64,000 nt of DNA from Lysobacter sp. KIS68-7 (lineage in GTDB: Bacteria > Pseudomonadota > Gammaproteobacteria > Xanthomonadales > Xanthomonadaceae), in the NCBI RefSeq assembly GCF_021284745.1, contig NZ_CP089925.1:1797001-1861000 (forward strand). The letters are read 5' to 3'. How positions within the stretch are numbered: position 1 is the stretch's first letter; each line of letters begins with the position of its first letter. The position numbers and the translations under genes are program-made. Below the pieces are notes generated by a model. That model was given only the letters and a program-made list of their open reading frames with translations. It did not search any database and was not told where the DNA came from. This document shows, piece by piece, positions 32,055 to 40,850 of the stretch.

Positions 32055-32915
32055 ATGGCCACCACCACCGCAACCTCTTACGCCCGCGTGGCCCGCAAGC
32101 TGCGCGGCCAGGCCGCGTCCGATGGCGCGGGCGTCAAGCTCACCCGCGTGATCGGTTCGCCGCAGCTCGACATGCTGGATCCGTTCCTGCTGCTCGACGA
32201 GTTCGGCACCGACAAGGCCGAGGACTACCTGGCGGGCTTCCCGGACCATCCGCATCGCGGGTTCGAAACGGTCACCTACATGCTCGACGGGCGCATGCGC
32301 CACAAGGACAACCACGGCAACGAAGGGTTGCTCCTGCCGGGCAGCGTGCAGTGGATGACCACGGGCCGTGGCCTGGTGCACAGCGAGATGCCGGAACAGC
32401 AGGAAGGCCGCATGCGCGGTTTCCAGTTGTGGGTGAACCTGCCGAAGACCAACAAGATGGACGCGCCGCAGTATCAGGAATTTCCCGATGCGCGGATGCC
32501 GCATGTCCAGCCGGCGGCGGGCGTGGACGTGAAGATCATCGCGGGTGAAGTCGATGGTGCGCGCGGGCCGATCGTGCAGCCGGCGACGTCGCCGGTGTAT
32601 CTCGACATCACCCTGGCGCCGAGTGCGTCGTGGGAATACGCGCTGCCGGAAGGGCACAACGCGTTCGCGTACTTCTTCGAAGGCGACGGCAGCGTCGGCC
32701 ATGGCGAGGAAGCGCGTGCGTTGTCGTCTCAGGAACTCGCGGTGCTCGGCGGTGGTGAAACCTTCGCCGTGCAGGCCGGTGCGAAGGGTGGGCGTCTGAT
32801 CCTCGTCGCAGGGCGTCCGTTGCATGAGCCGGTCGCGCGCTACGGTCCGTTCGTGATGAACACGAAGGAAGAAATCATGCAGGCCTTCGTCGACTTCCAG
32901 TCTGGGAAGTTCTGA
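32055..32915 (+). CDS. Pirin family protein 1
   Basis: A 286-aa bicupin with DPFLLLDEFG, the metal-site HPHRGFETVTYMLDGRMRHK and SVQWMTTGRGLVHSEMPE of the pirin N-domain, and a C-domain ending PFVMNTKEEIMQAF. Pirins include quercetinases and redox-sensing coregulators. AGGAGGT lies 7 nt before the ATG. A second pirin is encoded convergently. Confidence 0.95.
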   Translation: MATTTATSYARVARKLRGQAASDGAGVKLTRVIGSPQLDMLDPFLLLDEFGTDKAEDYLAGFPDHPHRGFETVTYMLDGRMRHKDNHGNEGLLLPGSVQWMTTGRGLVHSEMPEQQEGRMRGFQLWVNLPKTNKMDAPQYQEFPDARMPHVQPAAGVDVKIIAGEVDGARGPIVQPATSPVYLDITLAPSASWEYALPEGHNAFAYFFEGDGSVGHGEEARALSSQELAVLGGGETFAVQAGAKGGRLILVAGRPLHEPVARYGPFVMNTKEEIMQAFVDFQSGKF

Positions 32916-32939
32916 GGTCCGGCAAGTTCTGACGCGCAG

Positions 32940-33797
32940 TCACTCGGGGAGCGGGATGAACTCCGTCTCGCCCTCGATCTGGCCGAAGCGGCCTTCGCGC
33001 CAATCGGCCTTCGCCTGTTCGATGCGGTCCTTCGACGAGGACACGAAGTTCCACCACATGTGGCGATGCGCATCGAGCGGTTCGCCGCCCAGCAGCATCG
33101 CTTTCACCGGCGTGCGTGCGCGCAGCTTGTGGCGCACGCCGGGATCGAGCACGAGCAGGTGTTGCGTGGGAATGTCCGCGCCGTCGACCTGCACGTCGCC
33201 CTGCAACACGTAGAGCGCACGCTCGGCCGCGCGCGCGTCGACTTCGAACTCCGCGCCCGCGGCCATGTCGACCGCGACGTTGAACGTATCCGCGAACACC
33301 GCGACCGGCGATTCCTCGCCGAACGCGCGGCCCGCGATCACGCGCAGCACGACGCCGGGTAATTCGATGCGCGGCAGCGACGCCTGGTCGTGGTGGAAGA
33401 ACGCCGGTTCGCTTTCCTCGTGCGACTTCGGCAAGGCCACCCACGTCTGCATCCCGTGCGCCGGATGCGGCGCGCCACGCAGGTCCAAGGGCGTGCGCTC
33501 CGAATGCGCGATGCCGCGGCCGGCCGTCATCCAGTTCACGTCGCCCGGTTGGATGTCCTGCACGCTGCCGAGCGTGTCGCGATGGCGGATGGTGCCTTCC
33601 CACAGGAACGTGACGGTGGCCAGGCCGATGTGGGGATGCGGGCGCACGTCGATGCCGCGGCCCGGTTCGAACACGGCCGGGCCCATGTGGTCGACGAAGA
33701 CGAACGGCCCGACGCTGCGGGCCTTGATCGTCGGCACCGCGCGACGGACCTGGAAACCACCGAGATCGTGGACGCTGGGAGCGACGAGGACGGTCAT
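32940..33797 (-). CDS. Pirin family protein 2
   Basis: A 285-aa bicupin with the metal ligands in RPHPHIGLATVTFLWEG and DVNWMTAGRGIAHSERTP; the C-domain ends HRHMWWNFVSSSKDRIEQAK. It differs clearly from pirin 1 and belongs to another subgroup. It converges on pirin 1 across a 24-nt gap and is followed upstream on the same strand by lipoprotein and endoV-like genes. Confidence 0.94.
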   Translation of the reverse strand: MTVLVAPSVHDLGGFQVRRAVPTIKARSVGPFVFVDHMGPAVFEPGRGIDVRPHPHIGLATVTFLWEGTIRHRDTLGSVQDIQPGDVNWMTAGRGIAHSERTPLDLRGAPHPAHGMQTWVALPKSHEESEPAFFHHDQASLPRIELPGVVLRVIAGRAFGEESPVAVFADTFNVAVDMAAGAEFEVDARAAERALYVLQGDVQVDGADIPTQHLLVLDPGVRHKLRARTPVKAMLLGGEPLDAHRHMWWNFVSSSKDRIEQAKADWREGRFGQIEGETEFIPLPE

Positions 33798-33807
33798 GGC
33801 GTGGGCC

Positions 33808-34200
33808 TCACTGTGCGGGATCGATGCGGACGGTGACGGGTTGCACTTCGCCGAACGCGAGGTCTTCCACCGTCAATCGCCACGCGCCCATGTTCTTCGA
33901 CGGCGCTTCGGGCAGGTTGGCCGTCATCGGTGCGACGGTGCCGCCGACGGTCGCGAATTCGAAACGGATGTCGGCATCGCCTGCGCGGATGCAGCGTGCA
34001 TTCGGCGGGCAACGCGAGTCCTGCGGCACGTCGATGTATTTCAGCGTCGCGCCATCGGGCAGGCGCACGGTTTCGCCCTGGTGCATGGAAACCGAAGTGC
34101 CTGCCGTGATCGAGCGCATGCGGGTGTCCTCGTGCGGTGTCGCGCTCGCGCAGGCAGACAAGGCGAAGGCGGCAAGCAATGCAGCGACCGTGCGAACCAT
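33808..34200 (-). CDS. Small lipoprotein
   Basis: A 130-aa protein with lipoprotein signal AALLAAFALSAC (Cys about residue 17). A short mature domain contains TLKYIDVPQDSRCPPNARCI, whose two cysteines could pair, then strands ending in FGEVQPVTVRIDPAQ. It resembles small exported proteins with the CPPNxxC loop. It is 10 nt upstream of pirin 2 in the same direction. Function unknown. Confidence 0.75.
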   Translation of the reverse strand: MVRTVAALLAAFALSACASATPHEDTRMRSITAGTSVSMHQGETVRLPDGATLKYIDVPQDSRCPPNARCIRAGDADIRFEFATVGGTVAPMTANLPEAPSKNMGAWRLTVEDLAFGEVQPVTVRIDPAQ

Positions 34201-34233
34201 GACGACTCCGGCATCCGTGGGAGACGCCCGAGT

Positions 34234-34920
34234 CTAGCCCGCCTTCGCGTGGGGCGGCGTGGTGGTGGTGAACGCCTGCGCCAGGCGCAGGGGTTCGGGT
34301 ATGCGGTCGTCGGTGGTGAAGCGCATGCACAGGTCCGCCACGGACGGCATGGCCACGCGGTGCCCCGGCGAGACGACGATCGGCGGCGCCTTCGCCTGGC
34401 TGCGCAGCAACCAGCCGATCTGCTGGCCGTGCTCGCGCAGGGCCACGTAGGCGCCACGGATCGTGTGCAGCTCCATGGCCGTGCCCAGCAACGGTCGCGG
34501 GGAAATGCCGATCGTGGGCAAGCCGGTGGCCACGCCGAAATGCGAGGCGATGCCGAAGCGATGCGGATGCGCGATGCCGTCGCCGTCGAACAGCACGAGG
34601 TCCGGGGCCGCGGGCAACATCGACACGACCTTGAGCAGCGCGGGCATCACGCGGAAGGAGAGGAAGCCGGGCACGTAGGGCGTGGTCGCCTTCACGTGCG
34701 CGACCTGCGCATCGATCAGGTCCAGCGACTCCGCATCCACGAGCACCGCCACCGCGCGCAGGCGTGCGCCTTCGTCTTCCGCAGTGACGGTGACGCCGCC
34801 GATGGTATTGAGCGGCTTCGCGAAGCCGTCCTTCAACTGCACGCGCTGCACCAGCGCCTCTTGGAGCGCGTGTGCTTGGGCGACGGTGCCGTCCCAGGTG
34901 TCGGTCTTCTTGCGGGTCAT
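34234..34920 (-). CDS. Endonuclease V homologue with altered active site
   Basis: A 228-aa protein with the endonuclease V fold (PYVPGFLSFR, GIAHPHRFGIASHFGV, GHRVAMPSVA). Active family members need three acidic residues that bind metal. Here the first (the Asp in GADVGF-type motifs) is Thr44 in IGGVTVTAEDE, the second (Glu in FRE) is Val91 in SFRVMPALL, and only Asp112 is kept. I checked both codons in the DNA. It should not be active by the known mechanism; it may bind deaminated nucleic acid or have another role. The gene symbol nfi is withheld for that reason. Confidence 0.85.
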   Translation of the reverse strand: MTRKKTDTWDGTVAQAHALQEALVQRVQLKDGFAKPLNTIGGVTVTAEDEGARLRAVAVLVDAESLDLIDAQVAHVKATTPYVPGFLSFRVMPALLKVVSMLPAAPDLVLFDGDGIAHPHRFGIASHFGVATGLPTIGISPRPLLGTAMELHTIRGAYVALREHGQQIGWLLRSQAKAPPIVVSPGHRVAMPSVADLCMRFTTDDRIPEPLRLAQAFTTTTPPHAKAG

Positions 34921-34948
34921 CGGGGAAGCATAGTCCCCGGCGCGCGCC

Positions 34949-35407
34949 TCAGCGCAGCCCGGTGAACAAAAGGATGGCGGCGACGACCAGGTACAGGCCG
35001 AGGAAGACGATGTTGGCCGTCGAACTGCCCGGGATCAGCACCGCGCGCTCCGGCTTGCGCGGGTCGTAGAACACGTCCACTTCCTTGCCGACCTTCATCC
35101 CGTCGATCATCTCCAGCGCCTCGCGGAAGCGGATCCAGGCGGTCGCGCGGTAGCTCAGTCGCCGCGATTGGAACCAGCGTCCGCCGACGTTGTAGCGATA
35201 GTGCGCATGCACCGAGTGCGTGCCTTCCTGGTCGCGGAACGGGTCGTTTTCGAACTCCAGGTCGGGCATGTCTTCCACCCAGACCTTGGAGACCACGCCG
35301 GTGGTGTGCTCCCACGCGCGCGATTCCAGGCCCATGTGGATCTTCCACAGCTCGCGGGCGGCGAGGGCGAGGAGGAGGAGCGAGGCAAAGAACGCGATCT
35401 GTCCCAT
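34949..35407 (-). CDS. DUF3592 membrane protein
   Basis: A 152-aa protein with a membrane segment at each end (about 3-20 and 130-150) and a central DUF3592 domain: TTGVVSKVWVEDMPDLEF, the conserved YRYNVGGRWFQSRRLSY and MKVGKEVDVFYDPRKPERAV. Domain faces are not certain. It lies 18 nt downstream of mfd on the same strand. Function unknown. Confidence 0.85.
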   Translation of the reverse strand: MGQIAFFASLLLLALAARELWKIHMGLESRAWEHTTGVVSKVWVEDMPDLEFENDPFRDQEGTHSVHAHYRYNVGGRWFQSRRLSYRATAWIRFREALEMIDGMKVGKEVDVFYDPRKPERAVLIPGSSTANIVFLGLYLVVAAILLFTGLR

Positions 35408-35425
35408 GCCGCGATCCTCGCCGGA

Positions 35426-38400
35426 TCACGCCGCCCGTTGCAACGCCGCCAGCAAGCCCCGGGCCGCCTGCACCCGCGCGGTCGCGTCGGGCAGGTCGAG
35501 CTTCAGGCGCAGCTTGTCCGGGCCGTCCATGGCGTAGTGCTGCGGTTGCTTCTGGATCATCTGGATGACCGTCATCGGATCGACGTCCGGCTTGGCCTCG
35601 AATTGCAGGCGCCCGCCGGTGGGGCCGAGGTCGAGTTTGCGGATGCCGATCTGCGTGGCGTGCAACTTGAGCTCGGCGATGGCGAACATGTGCTTGGCCG
35701 CATCCGGCAACAGGCCGAAGCGATCGATCATCTCCACCTGCAGGTCGCGGAGTTCGTCGGCGTTGCGCGCGCTGCTGATGCGCTTGTACAGCGTCAGGCG
35801 CGCGTGCACGTCGGGCAGGTAATCCTCGGGGATCAGCGCCGGCACGTTGAGCACCACATCCGCGCCGCGACGTTCGAACGACGGATCTTCGTCGGGCAGC
35901 TTGCCCTGGCGGATCGAACGCACCGCGCGTTCCAGCAGTTCGGTGTAGAGGCTGAAGCCCACTTCCGCCATCTGGCCGCTCTGGTCTTCGCCCAGCAGCT
36001 CGCCCGCGCCGCGGATTTCCAGGTCGTGCGTGGCGAGGGTGAAGCCCGCGCCGAGCTCGTCCATCGAGGCGATCGCATCCAGGCGCTTGCGCGCATCGAC
36101 GGTGATGCTGCGATTGTCCGGCACCACGAGGTAGGCGTAGGCGCGATGGTGCGAACGCCCGACGCGGCCGCGCAACTGGTGCAGCTGCGCGAGGCCGAAC
36201 TTGTCGGCGCGGTTCATCACGATGGTGTTGGCGTTCGGGATGTCGATGCCCGATTCGATGATCGTCGTGCACAGCAGCACGTTGAAGCGCTGCTTGTGGA
36301 AGTCGAGCATCACGCGTTCGAGTTCGCGCTCGGGCATCTGGCCATGCGCGATGCCGATGCGCGCTTCGGGCACCAGCTCCTGCAGGTCGCGCTGCATGCG
36401 CGTGATGGTTTCCACGTCGTTGTGCAGGAAGTACACCTGGCCGCCGCGCGCGAGTTCGCGCTGGTGCGCTTCGCGCAACAACGCGCCGTCCCACGGCGTG
36501 ACGAAGGTCTGCACCGCCAGCCGATGCGCGGGCGGGGTGGCGATGATCGACAGGTCGCGCAAACCGGCCATCGCCATGTTGAGCGTGCGCGGGATGGGCG
36601 TGGCGGTGAGCGTGAGCAGGTGGACGTTCGCGCGCAGCGCCTTCAGCGCTTCCTTCTGGCGCACGCCGAAGCGCTGTTCTTCGTCGACGATGACCAAGCC
36701 GAGGTCCTTGAAGCGCACGTCGCCCTGCAACAGGCGGTGGGTGCCGACGATGACGTCGATCTTGCCTTCGGCGAGTTTCTCCAGCTCGGCCTTGATCTCC
36801 TTGGTGCTCTTGAAGCGCGAGAGCACTTCCACCTTGATCGGCCAGTCGGCGAAGCGGTCGCGGAAATTGCGGTAGTGCTGCTCGGCCAGCAGCGTAGTGG
36901 GCACGAGCACGGCCACCTGCTTGCCCGCGGCGGCTGCCACGAAGGCTGCGCGCACCGCGACTTCGGTCTTGCCGAAGCCCACGTCGCCGCAGACCACGCG
37001 GTCCATCGGCTGCGAGGAAGAGAGGTCGCGGATCACTGCTTCGATCGCGGCGTGCTGGTCGGGCGTTTCTTCGAACGGGAAGGTGGCCGCGAAGGGTTCG
37101 TACATCGCGCGATCCACGTCGAGCGCGAGGCCTGCGCGCGCCTGGCGCTTGGCCTGGATCTCGAGCAGTTCGGCGGCGACGTCGCGCACCTTCTCCGCGG
37201 CCTTGCGCTTGGCCTTCGTCCACTGCTCGCCACCGAGCGAATGCAGCGGGGCGGTTTCGGCCGAGGCGCCTGAGTAGCGCGAGATGCGATCCAGCTGCGC
37301 GACCGGGACGTACAAGCGGTCGCCCTTCGCGTATTCGATCTCGAGGTATTCGCCGGGCGTGCCGCCGGCTTCCAGCGTGACCAGGCCGCGATAGCGACCG
37401 ACGCCATGGTCCTCGTGCACGATCGGCGCGCCTTCGGTGAGCTCGCCGAGGTCGCGGATGATCTGTTCGGGTTCGCGTCCAACGCGCTTGCGGCGACGCG
37501 GTTGCGCGGCGCGCTCGGGGAAGAGCTGGCGTTCGGTGAGCACCACCAGCGGCGTGCCGGCGATGTCGGCATCGAGCGCGAAGCCGTCTTCGAACGGCGC
37601 CACCGCGATGCAGAAGCGATCCTTCGACGCGACGAACGTCGCCCAGTCGGCCACCACCTTCGGGTGCACGTCCGCGGCCTGCAGCACTTCGATGAGCGCT
37701 TCGCGACGGCCCGCGGAATCGGCAGCGACGAGCGTGCGGCCTGGGTAACTCGACAGGAAGGTCTTCAAGGCACCCGCAGCGGTGGTCTCGCGCGCGGCAA
37801 CGGGCACGTCGGGCGCGGGTTGATCACCCAGCGCCTGCGCTTTCGCCGCCTTCGCCTGGTCGCCACCGACGACATCCACGCGTGCGAGCGTGTTGAGGCG
37901 TTCGCGCAGGCCTTCGGGCGAGAGATACAACTCCGTCGGCGGCAGCAGCGGCCGTTCGATGTCGTGGCGACGCTGTTCGTAGCGATCGGCGGTCTGCGAC
38001 CAGAACGCATCGGCGCTCGCCAATGCCCCTTCGCACACGACCGGCAGCATGCGCTCGCCGAGGTAATCGAAGAGCGTGGCGGTCTTGTCGAAGAACAGCG
38101 GCAGGTAGTACTCGATGCCCGCCGGGGCCAGCCCCGCTTTCAAGTCCTGGAACAAGGCACTGCGCCGTGTGTCGATGTCGAAGCGATCGCGCAGGCCCTG
38201 CATGGCGCGCTTGCGCGCGTCGTCGTCGAGCGGCACTTCGCGGCCCGGCAGCAGTTGCACGGCATCGACCTTGTCGAGCGAGCGTTGCGATTCGGGATCG
38301 AAGCCGCGGATCGAGTCGATCTCATCGTCGAACAGCTCGACGCGATACGGCTCGTCGGCGCCCATCGGATACACGTCGAGCAAGCCCCCGCGCACCGCGA

Positions 38401-38914
38401 AGTCGCCCGGATCGAACACCTGCGGCACGTGGCGGTAGCCCGCGGATTCCAGCCGGCGCTTCTCCGCATCGAGATCCAGGCGCTGGCCGACCTTCACGTC
38501 GAAGGCATTGCCCACCACATAGCGCACCGGCGCCAGGCGCTGCAGCGCCGTCTGCACCGGCACGACGACCACGCCGCGCTTGAGCGTCGGCAGGCGCAGC
38601 AATGCGGCGAGACGTTGCGACACGATGTCCGCGTGCGGGCTGAACTGGTCGTAGGGCAGCGTTTCCCAATCGGGGAAGGGCAGGATCGGCAGCGTCGCGT
38701 CGTCGCCGAGCAGCGTGCGCAGGTCCGCTTCGAGCTGGTGCGCGCCCTGGTTGTCCTTCGCGATGGCGAGCAGCGGCCCGTCGTGCGCATCCGCGGCGCG
38801 CGCGATGGCGAAGGCGAGTGCGGACGGCGAATGCGGCGCGCGCCACCACGCGATCGCCTGGCCGGCGCGCGGGAGGGGCGGAGCGGGGAAGGTCGGTCGG
38901 GGCGTGTCGTTCAT
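35426..38914 (-). CDS. mfd: Transcription-repair coupling factor
   Basis: A 1162-aa Mfd of normal length. It removes stalled RNA polymerase from lesions and recruits UvrA. The order is a UvrB-like N-terminal region, then the CarD-type RNAP-interaction domain (VHEDHGVGRYRGLVTLEAGG, about residue 500), SF2 translocase with Walker A GDVGFGKTEVAVRA (about 645), DEEQ box (about 741), ATPIPRT and the TRG motif, and the C-terminal D7 domain. Its start is about 110 nt from the oppositely placed GNAT gene. Confidence 0.98.
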   Translation of the reverse strand: MNDTPRPTFPAPPLPRAGQAIAWWRAPHSPSALAFAIARAADAHDGPLLAIAKDNQGAHQLEADLRTLLGDDATLPILPFPDWETLPYDQFSPHADIVSQRLAALLRLPTLKRGVVVVPVQTALQRLAPVRYVVGNAFDVKVGQRLDLDAEKRRLESAGYRHVPQVFDPGDFAVRGGLLDVYPMGADEPYRVELFDDEIDSIRGFDPESQRSLDKVDAVQLLPGREVPLDDDARKRAMQGLRDRFDIDTRRSALFQDLKAGLAPAGIEYYLPLFFDKTATLFDYLGERMLPVVCEGALASADAFWSQTADRYEQRRHDIERPLLPPTELYLSPEGLRERLNTLARVDVVGGDQAKAAKAQALGDQPAPDVPVAARETTAAGALKTFLSSYPGRTLVAADSAGRREALIEVLQAADVHPKVVADWATFVASKDRFCIAVAPFEDGFALDADIAGTPLVVLTERQLFPERAAQPRRRKRVGREPEQIIRDLGELTEGAPIVHEDHGVGRYRGLVTLEAGGTPGEYLEIEYAKGDRLYVPVAQLDRISRYSGASAETAPLHSLGGEQWTKAKRKAAEKVRDVAAELLEIQAKRQARAGLALDVDRAMYEPFAATFPFEETPDQHAAIEAVIRDLSSSQPMDRVVCGDVGFGKTEVAVRAAFVAAAAGKQVAVLVPTTLLAEQHYRNFRDRFADWPIKVEVLSRFKSTKEIKAELEKLAEGKIDVIVGTHRLLQGDVRFKDLGLVIVDEEQRFGVRQKEALKALRANVHLLTLTATPIPRTLNMAMAGLRDLSIIATPPAHRLAVQTFVTPWDGALLREAHQRELARGGQVYFLHNDVETITRMQRDLQELVPEARIGIAHGQMPERELERVMLDFHKQRFNVLLCTTIIESGIDIPNANTIVMNRADKFGLAQLHQLRGRVGRSHHRAYAYLVVPDNRSITVDARKRLDAIASMDELGAGFTLATHDLEIRGAGELLGEDQSGQMAEVGFSLYTELLERAVRSIRQGKLPDEDPSFERRGADVVLNVPALIPEDYLPDVHARLTLYKRISSARNADELRDLQVEMIDRFGLLPDAAKHMFAIAELKLHATQIGIRKLDLGPTGGRLQFEAKPDVDPMTVIQMIQKQPQHYAMDGPDKLRLKLDLPDATARVQAARGLLAALQRAA

Positions 38915-39028
38915 GCGTTCGAAAAAAGCAGGGCACCGCCGGAACGCATGCGCGGCCAGCGGAAGGGGCGTGGAGTGTAGCGAATCGGGGCTAACGCCGG
39001 CCTTGCGGCAAGGTCATGCCGATCAGGG

Positions 39029-39607
39029 TCAGGCCGCCTGCGGCGTTTCGTGGTGGTGCGTCGTGCGTGCCGGCGTCAGGTCGAGCACCACGCGCACCAG
39101 GCCAGGCTCGGGCGCCGCCTCGCGATGGAATCCCAGCGACTGCGCGAGCGCGAGCATCGGTTGGTTGTGTTCCTGCACGTCGCCCCACAGGCGTTCGAGC
39201 TTGCGGCCCTTCGCCCAGCGCACGAGGCGGCGCATCAGGTGCCGGCCCAGGCCCATGCCCGCGATGTAGTGGCTGACCAGGATCGCGAATTCGGCTTCGC
39301 GCCCGGAGTCGGTGATCGCCGCGCGCGCGACGGCGCCGACCAGCGCTTCGCCCGGCGGCAGCGGTTCGGCGGCCACGAGCGCGAACTCGCGCTTTGCGTC
39401 CGGGCGCGTGAGGCGATCGGCCTGGTCGGGCGAGAGTTCCTTCAGCGCATGCAGGAAGCGCTGGCGGATTTCATCGGGCTCCAGCAGCGCGAAACCTTGG
39501 CGCAACGGATCGGCATCGGCCGGTCGGATCGGGCGCACGAGGACCTCCCGGCCATTGCTGAGCCGGATGTGCTCGTGCCACGGGGGGAGTCGGTTGCGGG
39601 CCGCCAT
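39029..39607 (-). CDS. GNAT family N-acetyltransferase
   Basis: A 192-aa protein with the GNAT acetyl-CoA loop MGLGRHLMRRLVRWAKGRKL and an N-terminal VLVRPIRPADADPLRQGFAL typical of the domain that follows acyl-CoA synthetase-like Pat proteins. It then ends in a Pro/His-rich tail. Probably a protein or small-molecule acetyltransferase; substrate unknown. Confidence 0.85.
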   Translation of the reverse strand: MAARNRLPPWHEHIRLSNGREVLVRPIRPADADPLRQGFALLEPDEIRQRFLHALKELSPDQADRLTRPDAKREFALVAAEPLPPGEALVGAVARAAITDSGREAEFAILVSHYIAGMGLGRHLMRRLVRWAKGRKLERLWGDVQEHNQPMLALAQSLGFHREAAPEPGLVRVVLDLTPARTTHHHETPQAA

Positions 39608-39722
39608 TCAGCGAGATTGCCAGACCGGAAGTGAAAGTCAGCTCTAGGGCGAGGGTCGCGACGGGTCGCATGCGTTCGGGTTGATAAACTCGCCGGCCCC
39701 CATTCATGTCTTGCAGGCGCCC

Positions 39723-40670
39723 ATGTCCGGCAGCGGCGATTCCACCCGCGCGATCCTCTTCGCACTCGGCGCCAACTTCGCCATCGCCTGTGCCAAGGGC
39801 GTGGCGGCGTTCTTCACGGGCTCCAGCGCGATGATCGCCGAGACCGTGCACTCGCTGGCCGACTGCGGCAACCAGCTCCTGCTGCTGCTCGGCATGCGCC
39901 AGGCCAAGCGCCCGCCCACGCCGGACTACCCGCTCGGGTATGGCAAGGAAATCTATTTCTGGTCCTTCCTCGTCGCGCTGATGCTGTTCTCGGTGGGCGG
40001 CATGTTCAGCCTCTACGAGGGCGTGCACAAACTCAGCCACCCCGGGAAGCTGTCGAATGCGTGGTGGGCGATCGGCGTGCTGGTGTTCGCCATTGGCGCG
40101 GAGAGCGTGTCGATGCGGGCCTGCATCGTCGAGGTGAACAAGGCGCGTGGCGGACGATCGTTCTGGCGCTGGTTCCGAGAGAGCCGACAGGCGGAACTGG
40201 TCGTCATCTTCGGCGAGGACCTCGCCGCGCTGCTCGGCCTGGTGTTCGCGCTGATTGCGGTGTTCGTCTCCATGATCACCGGCAATCCCTTGTGGGATGC
40301 ACTGGGCACGATCGCGATCGGTGTATTGCTGATCGTGGTGGCGGTGTTCGTGGCGGTGGAAGTGAAGGCTTTGCTGATCGGCCAGAGCGTGGATGCGAAC
40401 GTGCAGGCGGACATGCGGACGTTCCTCGAATCGCAGCCGCAGATTGCGCGCGTCATCAGCCTGATCACGCTGCAGCTGGGCAACGACATCATGGTGTCGG
40501 TGCATGCGGAGATGCGCGATACGGGGACGCCGCGCGAGATGATCGACGGGATCAACGCGATCGAGGCGGAGTTGAAGCGGCGCTTTCCGACGGTGCGGTG
40601 GAGTTTCTTCGAACCGGAGATGGAAGGGCGCGGGCGGGACGATCAGGATTACGCGCCGACGGCGGGGTGA
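39723..40670 (+). CDS. Cation diffusion facilitator family transporter
   Basis: A 315-aa inner-membrane protein with about six membrane segments and a C-terminal cytosolic domain. SMIAETVHSLADCGNQLLLL holds the HxxxD metal site in TM2, VIFGEDLAALLGLVFALIAV the equivalent acidic site in TM5. CDF pumps export Zn, Fe or Mn by proton exchange; metal choice cannot be read here. The start at 39723 is taken because the upstream frame has no membrane character. A composite inverted repeat follows. Confidence 0.93.
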   Translation: MSGSGDSTRAILFALGANFAIACAKGVAAFFTGSSAMIAETVHSLADCGNQLLLLLGMRQAKRPPTPDYPLGYGKEIYFWSFLVALMLFSVGGMFSLYEGVHKLSHPGKLSNAWWAIGVLVFAIGAESVSMRACIVEVNKARGGRSFWRWFRESRQAELVVIFGEDLAALLGLVFALIAVFVSMITGNPLWDALGTIAIGVLLIVVAVFVAVEVKALLIGQSVDANVQADMRTFLESQPQIARVISLITLQLGNDIMVSVHAEMRDTGTPREMIDGINAIEAELKRRFPTVRWSFFEPEMEGRGRDDQDYAPTAG

Positions 40671-40704
40671 TTCGTTTGACTTCGGAAGGACGGCCCGTCC
40701 TGCA

Positions 40705-40803
40705 AGGGCTTATGTCCTCGGCCGGTGCGCTGTAGCTGCATCCCTGCGGACAGAGCACCGTGCGCAAGGCCATCCATGGCCTTGCTCCGAGGACATAAGC
40801 CCT
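40705..40803. repeat. Composite inverted repeat with CCATCCATGG core (copy 2)
   Basis: Perfect 17-nt arms AGGGCTTATGTCCTCGG (40705-40721) and its complement (40787-40803). An inner palindrome AAGGCCATCCATGGCCTT (40766-40783) lies next to the right arm. Build and orientation match the 8225-8351 element, but the arm sequences differ. A further GGACGG/CCGTCC pair lies just outside the left arm. Confidence 0.8.
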
Positions 40804-40850
40804 CGCATGCCGGCCCTCGTCGTTGATTCACTGGCACCGCTTCGGGGGCT

